64,000 nucleotides of DNA from CAWJMD01 sp963700925. Lineage in GTDB: Bacteria > Actinomycetota > Actinomycetes > Actinomycetales > CAWJMD01. Below are positions 24,225-33,257 of this stretch, piece after piece (position 1 is the stretch's first letter; the number at the start of each line of letters is the position of its first letter). The notes below the pieces were generated by a model that was given only the letters and a program-made list of their open reading frames with translations, had not been told where the DNA came from and did not search any database. The position numbers were made by a program, and so were the translations under genes. The stretch covers positions 1,922,001 to 1,986,000 of the forward strand of contig OY969553.1 of assembly GCA_963700925.1 (NCBI GenBank), given 5' to 3'.

Positions 24225-25201
24225 GGCCGAACCGTCAGGAAGGGCAGCGCCCCGGCCCATCTCTGTGGGCCCCTCGCGGCCAGGTCGACCGCGATCGTGA
24301 CCGCCCCATCGACGCCCGTCCCCTGCGGTGGCGAGAGCTCGAGCCACGGCGCCAGCTCGGAGACGGCGGACGAGAAGGGGCGCATCAGCAGGTCGCCCAC
24401 GTCGAAGAGGCCACCGGTCCACGTCGCCGGTAGCCGTCCGGACTCGTCGTCACCTGCAAGCCCCTGGGCGGCAGCGACCAGCGACGTGGCCAGCTCTCGT
24501 CCCGCGGCGTCCCAGATGGCTTGCGCCACAACGTCTCCTGCGCTCGCTGCCTGTGCCACGGCGGGCACGAAGGACGCCAGCCGGCCGGCGCGATCCGGCT
24601 GGGGGTAGAGGGCGCGCGGCCACTCGTCCGGCGCCCCGAAGTGATCGACACCCGCTGCCAGCAACAGGTCCGACCCGCCTGGCCGGCCATCGTGTGCCCG
24701 CACCGCGGCCCGCAACCCGCTGGCGCCGATCCACGATCCACCACCGTCGTCGCCGTACAGGTGACCCCAGCCGTCGACACGGTGCCAGTGCTCGGCCAGG
24801 TCGGTTCCCAGTGCGACCGCACCCGTCCCGGCGGCGACCACAGCACCGGGATGCAGACCGATCCCGCCGACCAGGGCCGTCACCGAGTCGGAGGCCACGG
24901 CGGTCGCGCGCACGCGGAGCCGCTGCCGCAGCCGTCCGTGGAGGGACTCTGGACGGTCGGCGAGGGTGAGCAGGCCGGTCAGGCCGAGAGCCGCGACCAC
25001 AGGCTGCGGTGCGCCCTGAGCCACCAGCCCGTCGAGAACCTCGCCGGCATGCGACGCCACAGCCGACACGTCGATGCCGCCGGGGCCGACCTCGGCCCCG
25101 CGCCCCGCGCCGTCGGCTCGGCCACCCGGCCACACCACGGACACCCGGCACCCCGACCCGCCGACGTCGACGCCGACAACGGGCTCTGCGGCAAGGCTCA
25201 C
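24206..25201 (-). CDS. murK: BadF-type sugar kinase, MurNAc/GlcNAc kinase candidate
   Basis: 331 residues, GTG start. ASKHA/BadF ATPase fold: phosphate 1 loop VGVDVGGSGCRVSVVW (about 8-20), AAGTGAVALG phosphate 2 region (about 125-135), WGHLYGDDGGGSWIGASGLRAAVRAHDG (family signature), and a C-terminal adenosine loop. This family contains eukaryotic NAGK and Clostridium MurK, which phosphorylates MurNAc and GlcNAc in place of a PTS. Last gene of the rpiR-murQ-ABC importer locus, so MurNAc 6-phosphorylation fits the context and would feed MurQ. The context supports the assignment; specificity for MurNAc versus GlcNAc is inference. Confidence 0.8.
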   Translation of the reverse strand: MSLAAEPVVGVDVGGSGCRVSVVWPGGRADGAGRGAEVGPGGIDVSAVASHAGEVLDGLVAQGAPQPVVAALGLTGLLTLADRPESLHGRLRQRLRVRATAVASDSVTALVGGIGLHPGAVVAAGTGAVALGTDLAEHWHRVDGWGHLYGDDGGGSWIGASGLRAAVRAHDGRPGGSDLLLAAGVDHFGAPDEWPRALYPQPDRAGRLASFVPAVAQAASAGDVVAQAIWDAAGRELATSLVAAAQGLAGDDESGRLPATWTGGLFDVGDLLMRPFSSAVSELAPWLELSPPQGTGVDGAVTIAVDLAARGPQRWAGALPFLTVRPQPGGS

Positions 25202-25218
25202 GCAGCCGAACGTAGCGA

Positions 25219-26142
25219 CTACTTGCTCATGCCCGCGGTGAGGCCCGCGACGATCTGCTTGGTGGCGACGAGGAACAGCAGGATCAACGGCAGCGTGGCG
25301 ATCACGAGGCCGGCGAAGAGCGTCGACCAGTCGGTCTGGTACTCACCGAAGAACGTCGTCAGGCCGACCGGCAGCGTGTACTTGCTGTCGTCGCGCAGCA
25401 GCACCAGAGGGAACAGGAAGTCGTTCCACACCGGCACGAACCTGAACACGATCACGGTCGCCAGCGCAGGTCGCACCAGCGGCAGCAGCACCCGCCAGAA
25501 CGTCGCGAGCGGGCCGGCCCCGTCGATGCGGGCGGCCTCCTCGAGCTCGACGGGCAGCTGCCGGAAGAACACCGTCAGCACGAAGGTCGAGAACGGCACT
25601 CCCGCAGCGGCATACACGAGGGTGAGGCCGATCTGGCTGTCGACCAGCCCGAAGCCCTCGAGCAGGAAGAAGATCGGCAGGATGGCCAGGTGGATCGGCA
25701 GCATCAGGCCCGACAGGAACAGGGCCTCGATGCCCTGCAGCGCCCGCGAGCGCCCGCGCGCCAGCCCGTAGGCGGCCAGCGTCGACACCGCCGTCGACAG
25801 CAGGACCGCGCCCACCGTGATCGCCAGCGAGTTGGTGAAGTACGTGCCGAAGGAGCCCTCCGTCCACGCCCGGCCGTAGGCCTCGAGGGTCAGCGGCCAC
25901 GGCACCGCCAGCGGCTCGGTGAAGAGATCCTGCGTCGGACGAAGCGAGTTGACCACCATCACGAGCAGCGGCACCACGGCGACCGCCGCATAGCCCCACA
26001 GCACGAGGCCCGTGAGCACGCGCGCCAGCGGTCCCGACCGCGGCCCGCGGGCTCGCGTCGCCGACGAGCGGCCGGCCGGGGACCCCTTGTCGTCGAGGCT
26101 GCCCGGAGCGACCGCGATTCCCGGCGTCGTCACCGTGCTCAT
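25219..26142 (-). CDS. Sugar ABC transporter permease (MalG type)
   Basis: 307 residues. The ATG at 26142 overlaps the preceding permease stop as ATGA. Six membrane helices after a hydrophilic N-terminus of about 40 residues. EAA loop ELEEAARIDGAGPLATFWRVLLPLVRPALATV at about 205-235, which docks on the ATPase. CUT1-family second permease. Part of the MurNAc/amino-sugar importer with the next two genes. No ATPase gene is in the operon, so a shared MsiK-type ATPase elsewhere is expected. Confidence 0.92.
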   Translation of the reverse strand: MSTVTTPGIAVAPGSLDDKGSPAGRSSATRARGPRSGPLARVLTGLVLWGYAAVAVVPLLVMVVNSLRPTQDLFTEPLAVPWPLTLEAYGRAWTEGSFGTYFTNSLAITVGAVLLSTAVSTLAAYGLARGRSRALQGIEALFLSGLMLPIHLAILPIFFLLEGFGLVDSQIGLTLVYAAAGVPFSTFVLTVFFRQLPVELEEAARIDGAGPLATFWRVLLPLVRPALATVIVFRFVPVWNDFLFPLVLLRDDSKYTLPVGLTTFFGEYQTDWSTLFAGLVIATLPLILLFLVATKQIVAGLTAGMSK

Positions 26143-27089
26143 CGCGTCATCGCCTCCTCGGCGCGGCGCAGCAGCCGGGTGGCAGCGACGGCAACACCGA
26201 AGATCACCACGAACAGCACGAACGCGAGGGCGGACGAGATGCCGATCGCGTTGGTGGCGCCCGAGTCGAAAGCGGTGCGGTAGAAGAGAAGTGACAGGAA
26301 GTCGGTCGCCCCTGCTGGGCTGCCGGTCGAGCCGCCCAGGGCGTACGGCAGCGCGAACGCCTCCATCGCCATGATGAAGGTCAGCACGCTGACCGTTCCG
26401 ATCGCGGGCAGCAGCAGGGGCATCGTGATGTGCCTGAACACCTGCCACGCGCTGGCGCCGTCGATGCGAGCAGCCTCCGTGTACTCGTCGGGCACACCGC
26501 CGAGGGCGGCGCCGTAGAGGAGCACCGGGAACCCCACCCACTGCCAGGCGCTGACCAGCACCACGACCCCGAGCGCGGTGCTGGGTTCACCCAGCCACGG
26601 CAGGGCCAGCGCGTCCAGCCCGACGGCCCTCAGCAGAGCGTTGACCGGACCGAAGGACGGCGACAGCAGCAGCGTCCACAGGTAGCCGATCACCAGCGGG
26701 CTGACGAGATAGGGCATCGCGTAGAGGGTCTGGAGCAGCCGCTTGCTGCGGCGGCCGCGGTGCAGCAGCACGGCGAACCCGAGGCCCAGCGTGTTCTGCA
26801 CCAGCATCGTGCCGCCGAAGAACAGCAGGTTGTGCCCGAAGGCTCGAGGGAACTCCTCTGCGTACGGCGCCTTGCCGACCAGCGTTGCAAAGTTGTCGAT
26901 CCCGGCGAAGGCGCCGCGCGTCGTGCCCTTCCAGTCGAACACGGAGTAGCTGAAGGCCGTGGCCATCGGGTACAGCACGAACACGCCGAACAACAGCAGC
27001 GCCGGGAGGACGAACAGCAGCGCCGTCCCCAGGCTGAGACCGCTTCCGCTGAGCCGAGGCCCGGACGTCACCCGCTCGGGGCGAACCAT
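26139..27089 (-). CDS. Sugar ABC transporter permease (MalF type)
   Basis: 316 residues, ATG at 27089, overlapping the binding-protein gene by 22 nt. Six membrane helices (first at about 18-38). EAA loop EYTEAARIDGASAWQVFRHITMPLLLPAIGTV around 215-245. First permease of a CUT1 carbohydrate importer; pairs with the downstream MalG-type subunit. Context in the MurQ/kinase locus suggests a PG-derived amino sugar as substrate (inference). Confidence 0.92.
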   Translation of the reverse strand: MVRPERVTSGPRLSGSGLSLGTALLFVLPALLLFGVFVLYPMATAFSYSVFDWKGTTRGAFAGIDNFATLVGKAPYAEEFPRAFGHNLLFFGGTMLVQNTLGLGFAVLLHRGRRSKRLLQTLYAMPYLVSPLVIGYLWTLLLSPSFGPVNALLRAVGLDALALPWLGEPSTALGVVVLVSAWQWVGFPVLLYGAALGGVPDEYTEAARIDGASAWQVFRHITMPLLLPAIGTVSVLTFIMAMEAFALPYALGGSTGSPAGATDFLSLLFYRTAFDSGATNAIGISSALAFVLFVVIFGVAVAATRLLRRAEEAMTR

Positions 27090-28369
27090 GCCGACAGGCC
27101 GGTCTGCACGTCTCCGGCCACGGCGGCGGCGTCCTTCGATCCGAGCAGCATCTCCTGCACGCCCGTCCCGACGAGGTCGGTGCCGAGCGGCTGCCCGTAC
27201 CGGAAGTCGACGAGCATCATGTACGGCGCGCCGTTCTCCTCGTAGTTCTCAGCCATCTCCTGCAGCAGCGGGTCGGACGGCTCCGCGCCGGGCACCGGCG
27301 ACAGCTGGACCAGCTCGTCCGTGAACATCTGGCCGAACTCCTCCGTGGCCATCCACGCCACGAGCTCCTTGGCAGCATCGGGCGCGTCGGACTTCGACGA
27401 GACGCCGAACGAGCCGTCGGCCCACCCGGGCGTGACGGGCTCGTCCAGCACCGCCCCTGGAGGCGGCGGCACCTCGAAGACGCCCAGCTCGAGGTCGGGG
27501 TTCTGCTTCTGGAAGAAGCCCAGCTCGAACGACCCGCCCGGGAACATGGCGGCCTGGCCGGACGAGAACAGCACCTGCGCGTCGGTGTAGGGCACGCCGA
27601 CGACGTCGTCGGGCATGTAGGGCTGCAGGTCGGAGACGAGGTCGAGACTGGCGACGTAGTCGGGGTCGGTGAACTGCTTCTCCCCCGACAGCACCGCCTG
27701 CTCGAACTCGGCGCCGCCGTAGCGCGCCGAGCCGAACGTGTCGGCGAGCATCGGCAGCGTCCAGGCGTCCTTGGCGCCGACCGAGAAGGGCGTCACACCA
27801 GCGGATTTCAGGGTGTCGGCGACCTCCAGCATCTCGTCCCACGTGGTGGGCGGCTCGACACCGTTCTCGTCGAAGATCTGCTTGTTGTAGTAGACCTGCA
27901 GCGTCTGGACGGCGAACGGCACGCCGTACACCTTGCCGTCGGACTTGCCGGTCGCGCCGAGCAGCACGTTGGGGTCGAACTCGTCCAGGCCCTCGACGTC
28001 GTCGAGCGCCGTCAGGTTGCCGCCCTCGACCAGGGGCTGGAGCTGCCCGTAGGCCCGTAGCTGAGCAACGTCCGGCCCGCCCTCACCGGCCAGGCCCGTG
28101 GCCAGCAGCTGGTTGTACTCGGTGTTCTTGAACGCCTCGAACTCGACCGTGATGTTCGAGTGCTTCTCCTCGAACGCGTCGAAGATCTTCTCGTAGGCAG
28201 CGACGTCCTCGGTGCGCCACGACCAGACCGTGACGGTGGCCTCCTCGCCGCCCGAGCCGTCGGTCGAGCCATCCCCCTCGGTGCCGCCGCTGTCGCCCGA
28301 GGGGGCGCAGGCCGCCAGCAGCGCAGCAGTCGCGAGTGCTGCCACCGTGGTCATGGATCGGGTGCGCAT
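27068..28369 (-). CDS. ABC sugar-binding lipoprotein
   Basis: 433 residues, ATG start overlapping the murQ stop as TGATG. Lipoprotein signal peptide with lipobox LAAC (Cys near residue 21), then a Gly/Asp/Ser-rich linker and an SBP_bac_1 fold (VTVWSWRTEDVAAYEKIFDAFEEKHSNI..., GEGGPDVAQL, AMFPGGSFELGFF). Family 1 binding proteins capture sugars and deliver them to CUT1 permeases. The locus predicts MurNAc, GlcNAc-MurNAc or a related amino sugar as ligand. Confidence 0.92.
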   Translation of the reverse strand: MRTRSMTTVAALATAALLAACAPSGDSGGTEGDGSTDGSGGEEATVTVWSWRTEDVAAYEKIFDAFEEKHSNITVEFEAFKNTEYNQLLATGLAGEGGPDVAQLRAYGQLQPLVEGGNLTALDDVEGLDEFDPNVLLGATGKSDGKVYGVPFAVQTLQVYYNKQIFDENGVEPPTTWDEMLEVADTLKSAGVTPFSVGAKDAWTLPMLADTFGSARYGGAEFEQAVLSGEKQFTDPDYVASLDLVSDLQPYMPDDVVGVPYTDAQVLFSSGQAAMFPGGSFELGFFQKQNPDLELGVFEVPPPPGAVLDEPVTPGWADGSFGVSSKSDAPDAAKELVAWMATEEFGQMFTDELVQLSPVPGAEPSDPLLQEMAENYEENGAPYMMLVDFRYGQPLGTDLVGTGVQEMLLGSKDAAAVAGDVQTGLSAWFAPSG

Positions 28370-29457
28370 CAGGTCCTCCGGTGGGATGGGTCGGGGTCTG
28401 GGCTCGGTGGCGGGGTTGAGGACAAAGAGGGCGTTTCCGGCCCCCGTGACGGGGCCGAGTCTGCCCCGTTCGCACCGCTCTTGGACAGGGGCGGGGCGGC
28501 GGACGATGAAGCCGACGATGAAGCCGACGGGGTAGCCGATGCTGCCGACACCTGGCCGTCGTGCCGGCGCAACAGCTCGCGCGAGTCCTGGGGCGAGGCG
28601 CCGGTCAGCAGGTGCACCAACGCGGTCTTGAGCTCTCCGGCGCAGGCGTCGAGTGCACTCCGGCAGACGGCCTCGTCGCCGCCGGTCGCCTGCACGAGGA
28701 TGTGGACCGTCCGGGCTCGCAGCTTGGCGTTCGTGGGGACGACGTCGACCATCAGGTTCGACCAGGTGCGGCCGAGCCGCACCATCAGGGCCGTCGAGAA
28801 CCCGTTGAGCACGAGCTTCTGCGCCGACCCGGCCTTGAGCCGGGTCGAGCCGCTGACAGCCTCGGGTCCGGTCTGCGGCGCGACCAGCACGTCTGCCAGC
28901 GACGCGAGCCCGGCGCCGGGATCCGCCGTCACGAGGATGGTGACGGCACCATTCCCGCGGGCCCGGGCCAGCGCGCCGGCCACGTAAGGGGTTCGGCCCG
29001 AGGCGGACAGCCCGATCGCGACGTCCCGGGACGTCACCACGTCTGCGTCGTCGGAGCCGAGCTGGGCCGAGTCCTCGACGTTCTCGACGGCGTGCAGCAG
29101 CGCCTCCGGACCACCGGCGTGGTGAGCGACGACCAGGTCGGGCGGTGCGTTGAACGTCGGGCCTAGCTCGGCTGCGTCGAGCACCCCGAGGCGCCCCGAC
29201 GTCCCCGCCCCGAAGTAGTGCACCCGCCCGCCGCCACGCACCCGCTCGACAGCCAGGTCGACGGCCCGCGCGAGCTCGGGCAGGACGGCCGCGACCGCGC
29301 CGGGCACCTGGGCGTCCTCGGCGTTGAGCATCGCCAGCAGCTCGACCGTGGTCGCCTCGTCGATCCGGTAGGTGCGCGGGTTGCGCTCCTCGGTCGGGAG
29401 GTCGGCCAGAGCCGTCTGCGGAGCGATGGCGGATATTTGTTCCGCCCGCGTCGCCAT
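28369..29457 (-). CDS. murQ: N-acetylmuramic acid 6-phosphate etherase MurQ
   Basis: 362 residues. Cleaves the lactyl ether of MurNAc-6-P to give GlcNAc-6-P and D-lactate. SIS fold with the family signature GAGTSGRLGVLDAAELGPTFNAPPD (catalytic Glu in AAELGPTF, about residue 100), AIGLSASGRTPYVAGAL, and TRLKAGSAQKLVLNGFSTALMVRLGRTWSNLMVDVVPTNAKLRAR. The N-terminal 'TEERNP.T..ID' is also typical. About 60 extra C-terminal residues, Ser/Pro/Ala-rich and of low complexity, extend beyond the usual roughly 300-residue length. Starts the operon murQ - binding protein - two permeases - kinase. Preceded by a candidate RpiR site. Confidence 0.95.
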   Translation of the reverse strand: MATRAEQISAIAPQTALADLPTEERNPRTYRIDEATTVELLAMLNAEDAQVPGAVAAVLPELARAVDLAVERVRGGGRVHYFGAGTSGRLGVLDAAELGPTFNAPPDLVVAHHAGGPEALLHAVENVEDSAQLGSDDADVVTSRDVAIGLSASGRTPYVAGALARARGNGAVTILVTADPGAGLASLADVLVAPQTGPEAVSGSTRLKAGSAQKLVLNGFSTALMVRLGRTWSNLMVDVVPTNAKLRARTVHILVQATGGDEAVCRSALDACAGELKTALVHLLTGASPQDSRELLRRHDGQVSAASATPSASSSASSSAAPPLSKSGANGADSAPSRGPETPSLSSTPPPSPDPDPSHRRT

Positions 29458-29463
29458 GCTTGG

Positions 29464-29475
29464 AGGTTAGTTTCC
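29464..29475 (+). promoter_or_regulatory. Candidate MurR/RpiR operator upstream of murQ
   Basis: AGGTTAGTTTCC, embedded in the imperfect dyad TGGAGGTTAGTTTCCA, 7-18 nt upstream of the murQ ATG. A near-identical site (10 of 12 positions, AGGTAATTTTCC on the opposite strand) precedes nagZ at 36586-36597. GGAAA-type half-sites are common for RpiR regulators, and an rpiR gene lies next door. Confidence 0.5.
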
Positions 29476-29518
29476 AGCGAAGGGTGGCGTCAACGGCCTG
29501 CGCGGTTTTCGCGGGTGC

Positions 29519-30433
29519 TCAGGGGCGGTGGCGCTGAGTCCCGAGGTGGTGGCCCCGCACTGCCGCGTAGGTGACCTCGAGGGCCGGTCTCGTCCGGTCG
29601 AGGTCGCGCTGGGCGAGACCGATGAACAGGCAGTCGACGAGGGTCAGCTGGGCAATGCGGCTCGCCATCGCACCGGAGCGATACGTCGTCTCGCGGGCAG
29701 CAGTGGTCAGCACGTGGTCGGCAGCGGCCGCGAGCGGCGACCCGGGAAAGTTGGTGATGGCGACCGTGGTCGCTCCCCGTCCGCCCGCCTGAACGAGAGC
29801 CTCGACGGTCTCGGACGTGGTTCCGGTGTGCGAGAAGGCGATGGCGACGTCTCCAGGCTCGAGCAGGGCCGCGCTCGTGAGCGCGATGTGCGGGTCGGAC
29901 CAGGCGAAGGAGACCCGTCTGATGCGGTGCAGCTTCTGCTGGAGGTCCAGTGCGACGAACGCCGATGCCCCCATCCCGTAGAGGTCGACACGCCCTGCTC
30001 CGGCCATGGCCTGCACGACGTCGGCGAGCACCGCGGTGTCGAGCTGCTGCGCGGTCTCCTCGACCGCACGGGCATCGGCCCACGCCACCTTCGCGACGAC
30101 GTCGTCCAAGGTGTCGTCGGGCCCGATGTCGGCACCCACCTGCTCGCGCGGCGCCGGGCCGCCGGTCTCCGCGGCGAGGGAGAGCCGCAGCTGCGGGTAC
30201 CCGGGCAGGCCGAGCGCCTTGCAGAAGCGGTTCACGGTCGTCTCGGACGTGTCGGCCGCCACCGCGAGCTCGGAGATCGTCAGAGCGGACGCGCCGATCG
30301 GGTCGTCGAGCACTCTGCGCGCCACTCGCTGCCCGGCTGGAGCCAACGACGGCATCAGCGCACGCAGGCGTACGAGGAGGGGCGTCGCCTCCCTCGCGGA
30401 GACCGGCTCGGACGGGTCGCCGTCGTGGATCAC
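29519..30433 (-). CDS. murR: RpiR-family regulator, MurR-like
   Basis: 304 residues from the GTG at 30433 (frame upstream lacks domain features and runs toward the divergent cupin gene). N-terminal HTH_6 (about 15-90; GQRVARRVLDDPIGASALTISELAVAADTSETTVNRFCKALGLPGYPQLRLSL) and C-terminal SIS sugar-phosphate binding domain (about 130-260; VDLYGMGASAFVALDLQQKL, DVAIAFSHTGTTSETVEALV). MurR-type members repress MurNAc catabolism until MurNAc-6-P binds the SIS domain. Located 61 nt upstream of murQ on the same strand. Confidence 0.88.
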   Translation of the reverse strand: MIHDGDPSEPVSAREATPLLVRLRALMPSLAPAGQRVARRVLDDPIGASALTISELAVAADTSETTVNRFCKALGLPGYPQLRLSLAAETGGPAPREQVGADIGPDDTLDDVVAKVAWADARAVEETAQQLDTAVLADVVQAMAGAGRVDLYGMGASAFVALDLQQKLHRIRRVSFAWSDPHIALTSAALLEPGDVAIAFSHTGTTSETVEALVQAGGRGATTVAITNFPGSPLAAAADHVLTTAARETTYRSGAMASRIAQLTLVDCLFIGLAQRDLDRTRPALEVTYAAVRGHHLGTQRHRP

Positions 30434-30492
30434 GGGCCCACCGTACGGGCTCGGCCGTGGACCACAGGAGAGGTTGAGGACATGATCTGGGC

Positions 30493-30981
30493 ATGTCCTA
30501 CCCACCTGCGAGCTACCACGGCGACAGCGGCGAGACCAGTGCATCGTTCCGGCCCGTTGGGCAGCCGCCCGACCTGCGCTACCCGAACGGTGGTTCGGTG
30601 CACTACCTGGCCACCACCGCGTCGACGAACGGCCAGTTCGGGCTCTACCGCTGGGATTTCGGCACGACAGTCAGCGGTCCGGACCCGCACTTCCACCGCT
30701 CGATCTCCGAGACCTTCTTCATCCTGTCGGGCACCGTGCGCCTCTACGACGGTCGCGCGTGGACCGATGCCAACCCCGGGGACTTCCTGTTCGTCCCTGA
30801 GGGTGGGATCCACGCCTTCAAGAACGAGTCGGGCGAGCCGGCGTCGATGTTGCTGCTGTTCGCGCCGGGGGCGCCCCGCGAGGGCTACTTCGAGACCCTG
30901 GCCGAGCTGGCGAGCGGACGGACGATGGACGACGAGGAGAAGGCCGAGTTCTTCGCGCGGCACGACAACCACTGGCTCTGA
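30493..30981 (+). CDS. Cupin-domain protein
   Basis: 162 residues, ATG start, divergent from the RpiR gene. Single cupin barrel at about 45-125: DPHFHRSISETFFILSGTVRLYDG gives motif 1 (His-x-His... Glu) and PGDFLFVPEGGIHAFKNESGEP motif 2 with its His. Metal-binding enzyme or small-molecule sensor of unknown substrate. C-terminal part helical (YFETLAELASGRTMDDEEKAEFFARHDNHW) resembles the tail of quercetin-dioxygenase-like actinobacterial cupins. No firm link to MurNAc use other than position. Confidence 0.85.
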   Translation: MSYPPASYHGDSGETSASFRPVGQPPDLRYPNGGSVHYLATTASTNGQFGLYRWDFGTTVSGPDPHFHRSISETFFILSGTVRLYDGRAWTDANPGDFLFVPEGGIHAFKNESGEPASMLLLFAPGAPREGYFETLAELASGRTMDDEEKAEFFARHDNHWL

Positions 30982-30993
30982 AGGCCCATCGGC

Positions 30994-31419
30994 TCAGGGG
31001 GTCGGACGGCGGCGCCCCCACTCGATGGCCGGACACGTGTCCATCACCATCGGGACGCCTGCTGCGGTGGTGCGCTCGAACGCCTCGGGGTCGATGACGC
31101 CGAGCTGGAACCAGACGGCACGGGCACCGGTCTCGACGGCCCGGTCGGCGAACTCACCCGCTGCCTCCGAGCGTCGGAAGACGTCGACCACGTCGATGTC
31201 GAAGGGGACGTCGGCGAGGTCGGCGTAGCCCTGCTCCCCGAGCACCGTCGGTGCGTCCGGGTGGATCGGCACGATCCGCTTGCCGCGCTGCTGCAGCATC
31301 TCCGCGATGCGGAAGGCGGTGCGGTCGGGGTTGCCCGACAGGCCGACCACGGCCCACGTCTCGCAGTCGTCGAGCATGAACCGGATGTGCTCTGGGTCGA
31401 GCCACGGGGCCGCTGTCAT
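30994..31419 (-). CDS. CoA-binding domain protein (YccU family)
   Basis: 141 residues from the ATG at 31419. Rossmann-type CoA_binding_2 domain: CETWAVVGLSGNPDRTAFRIAEMLQQRGKRIVPIHPDAP at the start, DVVDVFRRSEAAGEFADRAVETGARAVWFQLGVID and final MDTCPAIEWGRR are family signatures. Small cytosolic protein thought to bind CoA; role unknown. Starts 53 nt after the beta-lactamase-family gene on the same strand. Confidence 0.92.
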   Translation of the reverse strand: MTAAPWLDPEHIRFMLDDCETWAVVGLSGNPDRTAFRIAEMLQQRGKRIVPIHPDAPTVLGEQGYADLADVPFDIDVVDVFRRSEAAGEFADRAVETGARAVWFQLGVIDPEAFERTTAAGVPMVMDTCPAIEWGRRRPTP

Positions 31420-31472
31420 ACCCCCGACAACCGGCGCGACCGCTCCAACCTTCCCCGCACCAGTCCCCATTC

Positions 31473-33257
31473 TCAGCGCCGGACGGCCGACCACCCCACC
31501 GCGGTGAACGACTCCGGGTGTCGCTCGCCGTCGAGCGCCACGCCACCCGCCGCGACCACCTTCACACCGTCGACCAGCACGCCTCGGCCCAGGTTGGTCG
31601 CGTCGGTCGTGTACCGCCAGCGCAGCAGCAGCTCACCCGGCGTCCCGTCGGCCCGAGCGAGGTCGGCGTTCGCCTGCCACCACGTGCGGTGGCCGCTGGC
31701 CGCCACCGTGCCGTCGCGCTGAACCACCTCGCCGCGGTCACGCGTTCTGAAAGGCACCAGCTGCCAGGTGGTTCCACCGTCCGACGAAGACTCCAGGGCC
31801 AGCAGGTCGGTGCTCTCCGAGTCGACAAAGAGGTCGAACGACAATCGTCCCCCGCGGGCGGGCAGCTCCACCGGCGCCTGCAGCGTCGACGTGGTCGCGT
31901 CCAGCGACGGGGTCGTCCACGCCGTCGGCCCACGGCGCGGCTCCACGGCCAGGGCACGGGCCAGCGCCTGCGCGACGGCACGCCGGACCGGGTTGACCGA
32001 GCCCCAGCTGCGCGATGGATGGACGCGGTTGCTCAGCACGATGGCGAAGGACCGCGAGGTGTAGTCGAGGACGAGCGAAGTACCCGTGTAGCCGGTGTGC
32101 CCGGCGGTTCGCGGACTCGACAGGCCACCCATGTACCAGCGCTGGTCGAGCTCGAAGCCGAGACCGTGGGCGTTGCCCGGGAAGGCCTCGTTCTCGTTCT
32201 CGATCATGGCCTCGACGGAGACTCTGTCCAGAACCCTCCGCCCTGAGTAGGTGCCGCCGTTGAGCAGCGTCTGGGCGAGCACCGACATGTCATGAGCCGT
32301 CGAGAACACGCCGGCATGACCGGCCACACCGCCCAGCGACCAGGCATTCTCGTCGTGCACCTCACCGCGCACCATTCCTCGGGGCGGGCTCGCCTGGAAC
32401 TCGGTCGCGGCCGCTCGCTCGAGCTGGCTGCCGGTCGGGTTGTAGCCGGTGTCGTCCATGCCCAGCGGCTCGGTCACTCCGCGCGCCACGAGCTCGTCGA
32501 GAGTGTGGCCCGAAACCCGTTCGGCGACAACGCCGATCGTGATCATGCCGAGGTCGCTGTACACGTAGGTCGTGCCGGGCGGAGCCGTCGGCGTGGCAGT
32601 CAGAGCGGCCTGCAGTCGCGACGGCGCATCGGGGTACGCGCTCCACAGCGGCAGCCACGCAGGCAGTCCGCCGGTGTGGGTCAGAAGATGTCGGACGGTC
32701 ACCTGCTCCTTGCCGTTCGCGGCGAACTCCGGCACATAGGAGGCGACGGGCTCGTCGAGATCGACCCGTCCGGCCTCGACCTGCTGCATCAGCACGATCG
32801 ACGTGAAAAGCTTTGAGACGGACGCCATGTCGTACACGGTGTCGTCGGCGGTCGTCACCCACTGGTCGCGCGGCAGCTCGGCGCCGGTGCCGTCGGCGTA
32901 GCGCAGCGCCCAGCCGGTCGCCTCGCGGCTGACCACGGTGCCGTCGTGGCCGAGGACGGTCACCGCGCCGGCCAGCAGCGGGCGCACCGGACCGGTCGGC
33001 CCCTGCGAGGGCTCCGTCCAGGCGGTGACCGCGGCGAGGGCGTCGTCGATCGGAGCGGGGTCGAGGCCGGCCCGTTCGGGGGACCCGTCGCGCAGCACCG
33101 TGGACTTCGGCGCGAAGCCCCGCTGCGGGTCGTCGAACCGCGCCACCCGATGACCTCCTGCCTGCGCCTCCAACAGCCCCGGCGCCGTGGCCATCATCGC
33201 CACCACCAGGACCACCGCGAGCCACGCGGCGGCGAAGCCTGCCAACCGGGCCCTCAC
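31473..33257 (-). CDS. Beta-lactamase-fold serine hydrolase, membrane anchored
   Basis: 594 residues from the GTG at 33257, overlapping the NamZ-like gene stop as GTGA. N-terminal membrane segment (about 3-28), then a class C beta-lactamase/penicillin-binding fold: SxxK as SVSK (VYDMASVSKLFTS, near residue 118), YSD motif in TYVYSDLG, and HTG triad in AGHTGYTGTS. C-terminal extra region of about 180 residues of beta-strand character, resembling a concanavalin-type domain. Family members are esterases, D-aminopeptidases or PBPs. In this PG-recycling operon it may trim peptide or acyl groups from wall fragments; this is inference. A similar gene lies with NamZ and NagZ in Bacillus-type loci. 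Confidence 0.85.
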   Translation of the reverse strand: MRARLAGFAAAWLAVVLVVAMMATAPGLLEAQAGGHRVARFDDPQRGFAPKSTVLRDGSPERAGLDPAPIDDALAAVTAWTEPSQGPTGPVRPLLAGAVTVLGHDGTVVSREATGWALRYADGTGAELPRDQWVTTADDTVYDMASVSKLFTSIVLMQQVEAGRVDLDEPVASYVPEFAANGKEQVTVRHLLTHTGGLPAWLPLWSAYPDAPSRLQAALTATPTAPPGTTYVYSDLGMITIGVVAERVSGHTLDELVARGVTEPLGMDDTGYNPTGSQLERAAATEFQASPPRGMVRGEVHDENAWSLGGVAGHAGVFSTAHDMSVLAQTLLNGGTYSGRRVLDRVSVEAMIENENEAFPGNAHGLGFELDQRWYMGGLSSPRTAGHTGYTGTSLVLDYTSRSFAIVLSNRVHPSRSWGSVNPVRRAVAQALARALAVEPRRGPTAWTTPSLDATTSTLQAPVELPARGGRLSFDLFVDSESTDLLALESSSDGGTTWQLVPFRTRDRGEVVQRDGTVAASGHRTWWQANADLARADGTPGELLLRWRYTTDATNLGRGVLVDGVKVVAAGGVALDGERHPESFTAVGWSAVRR

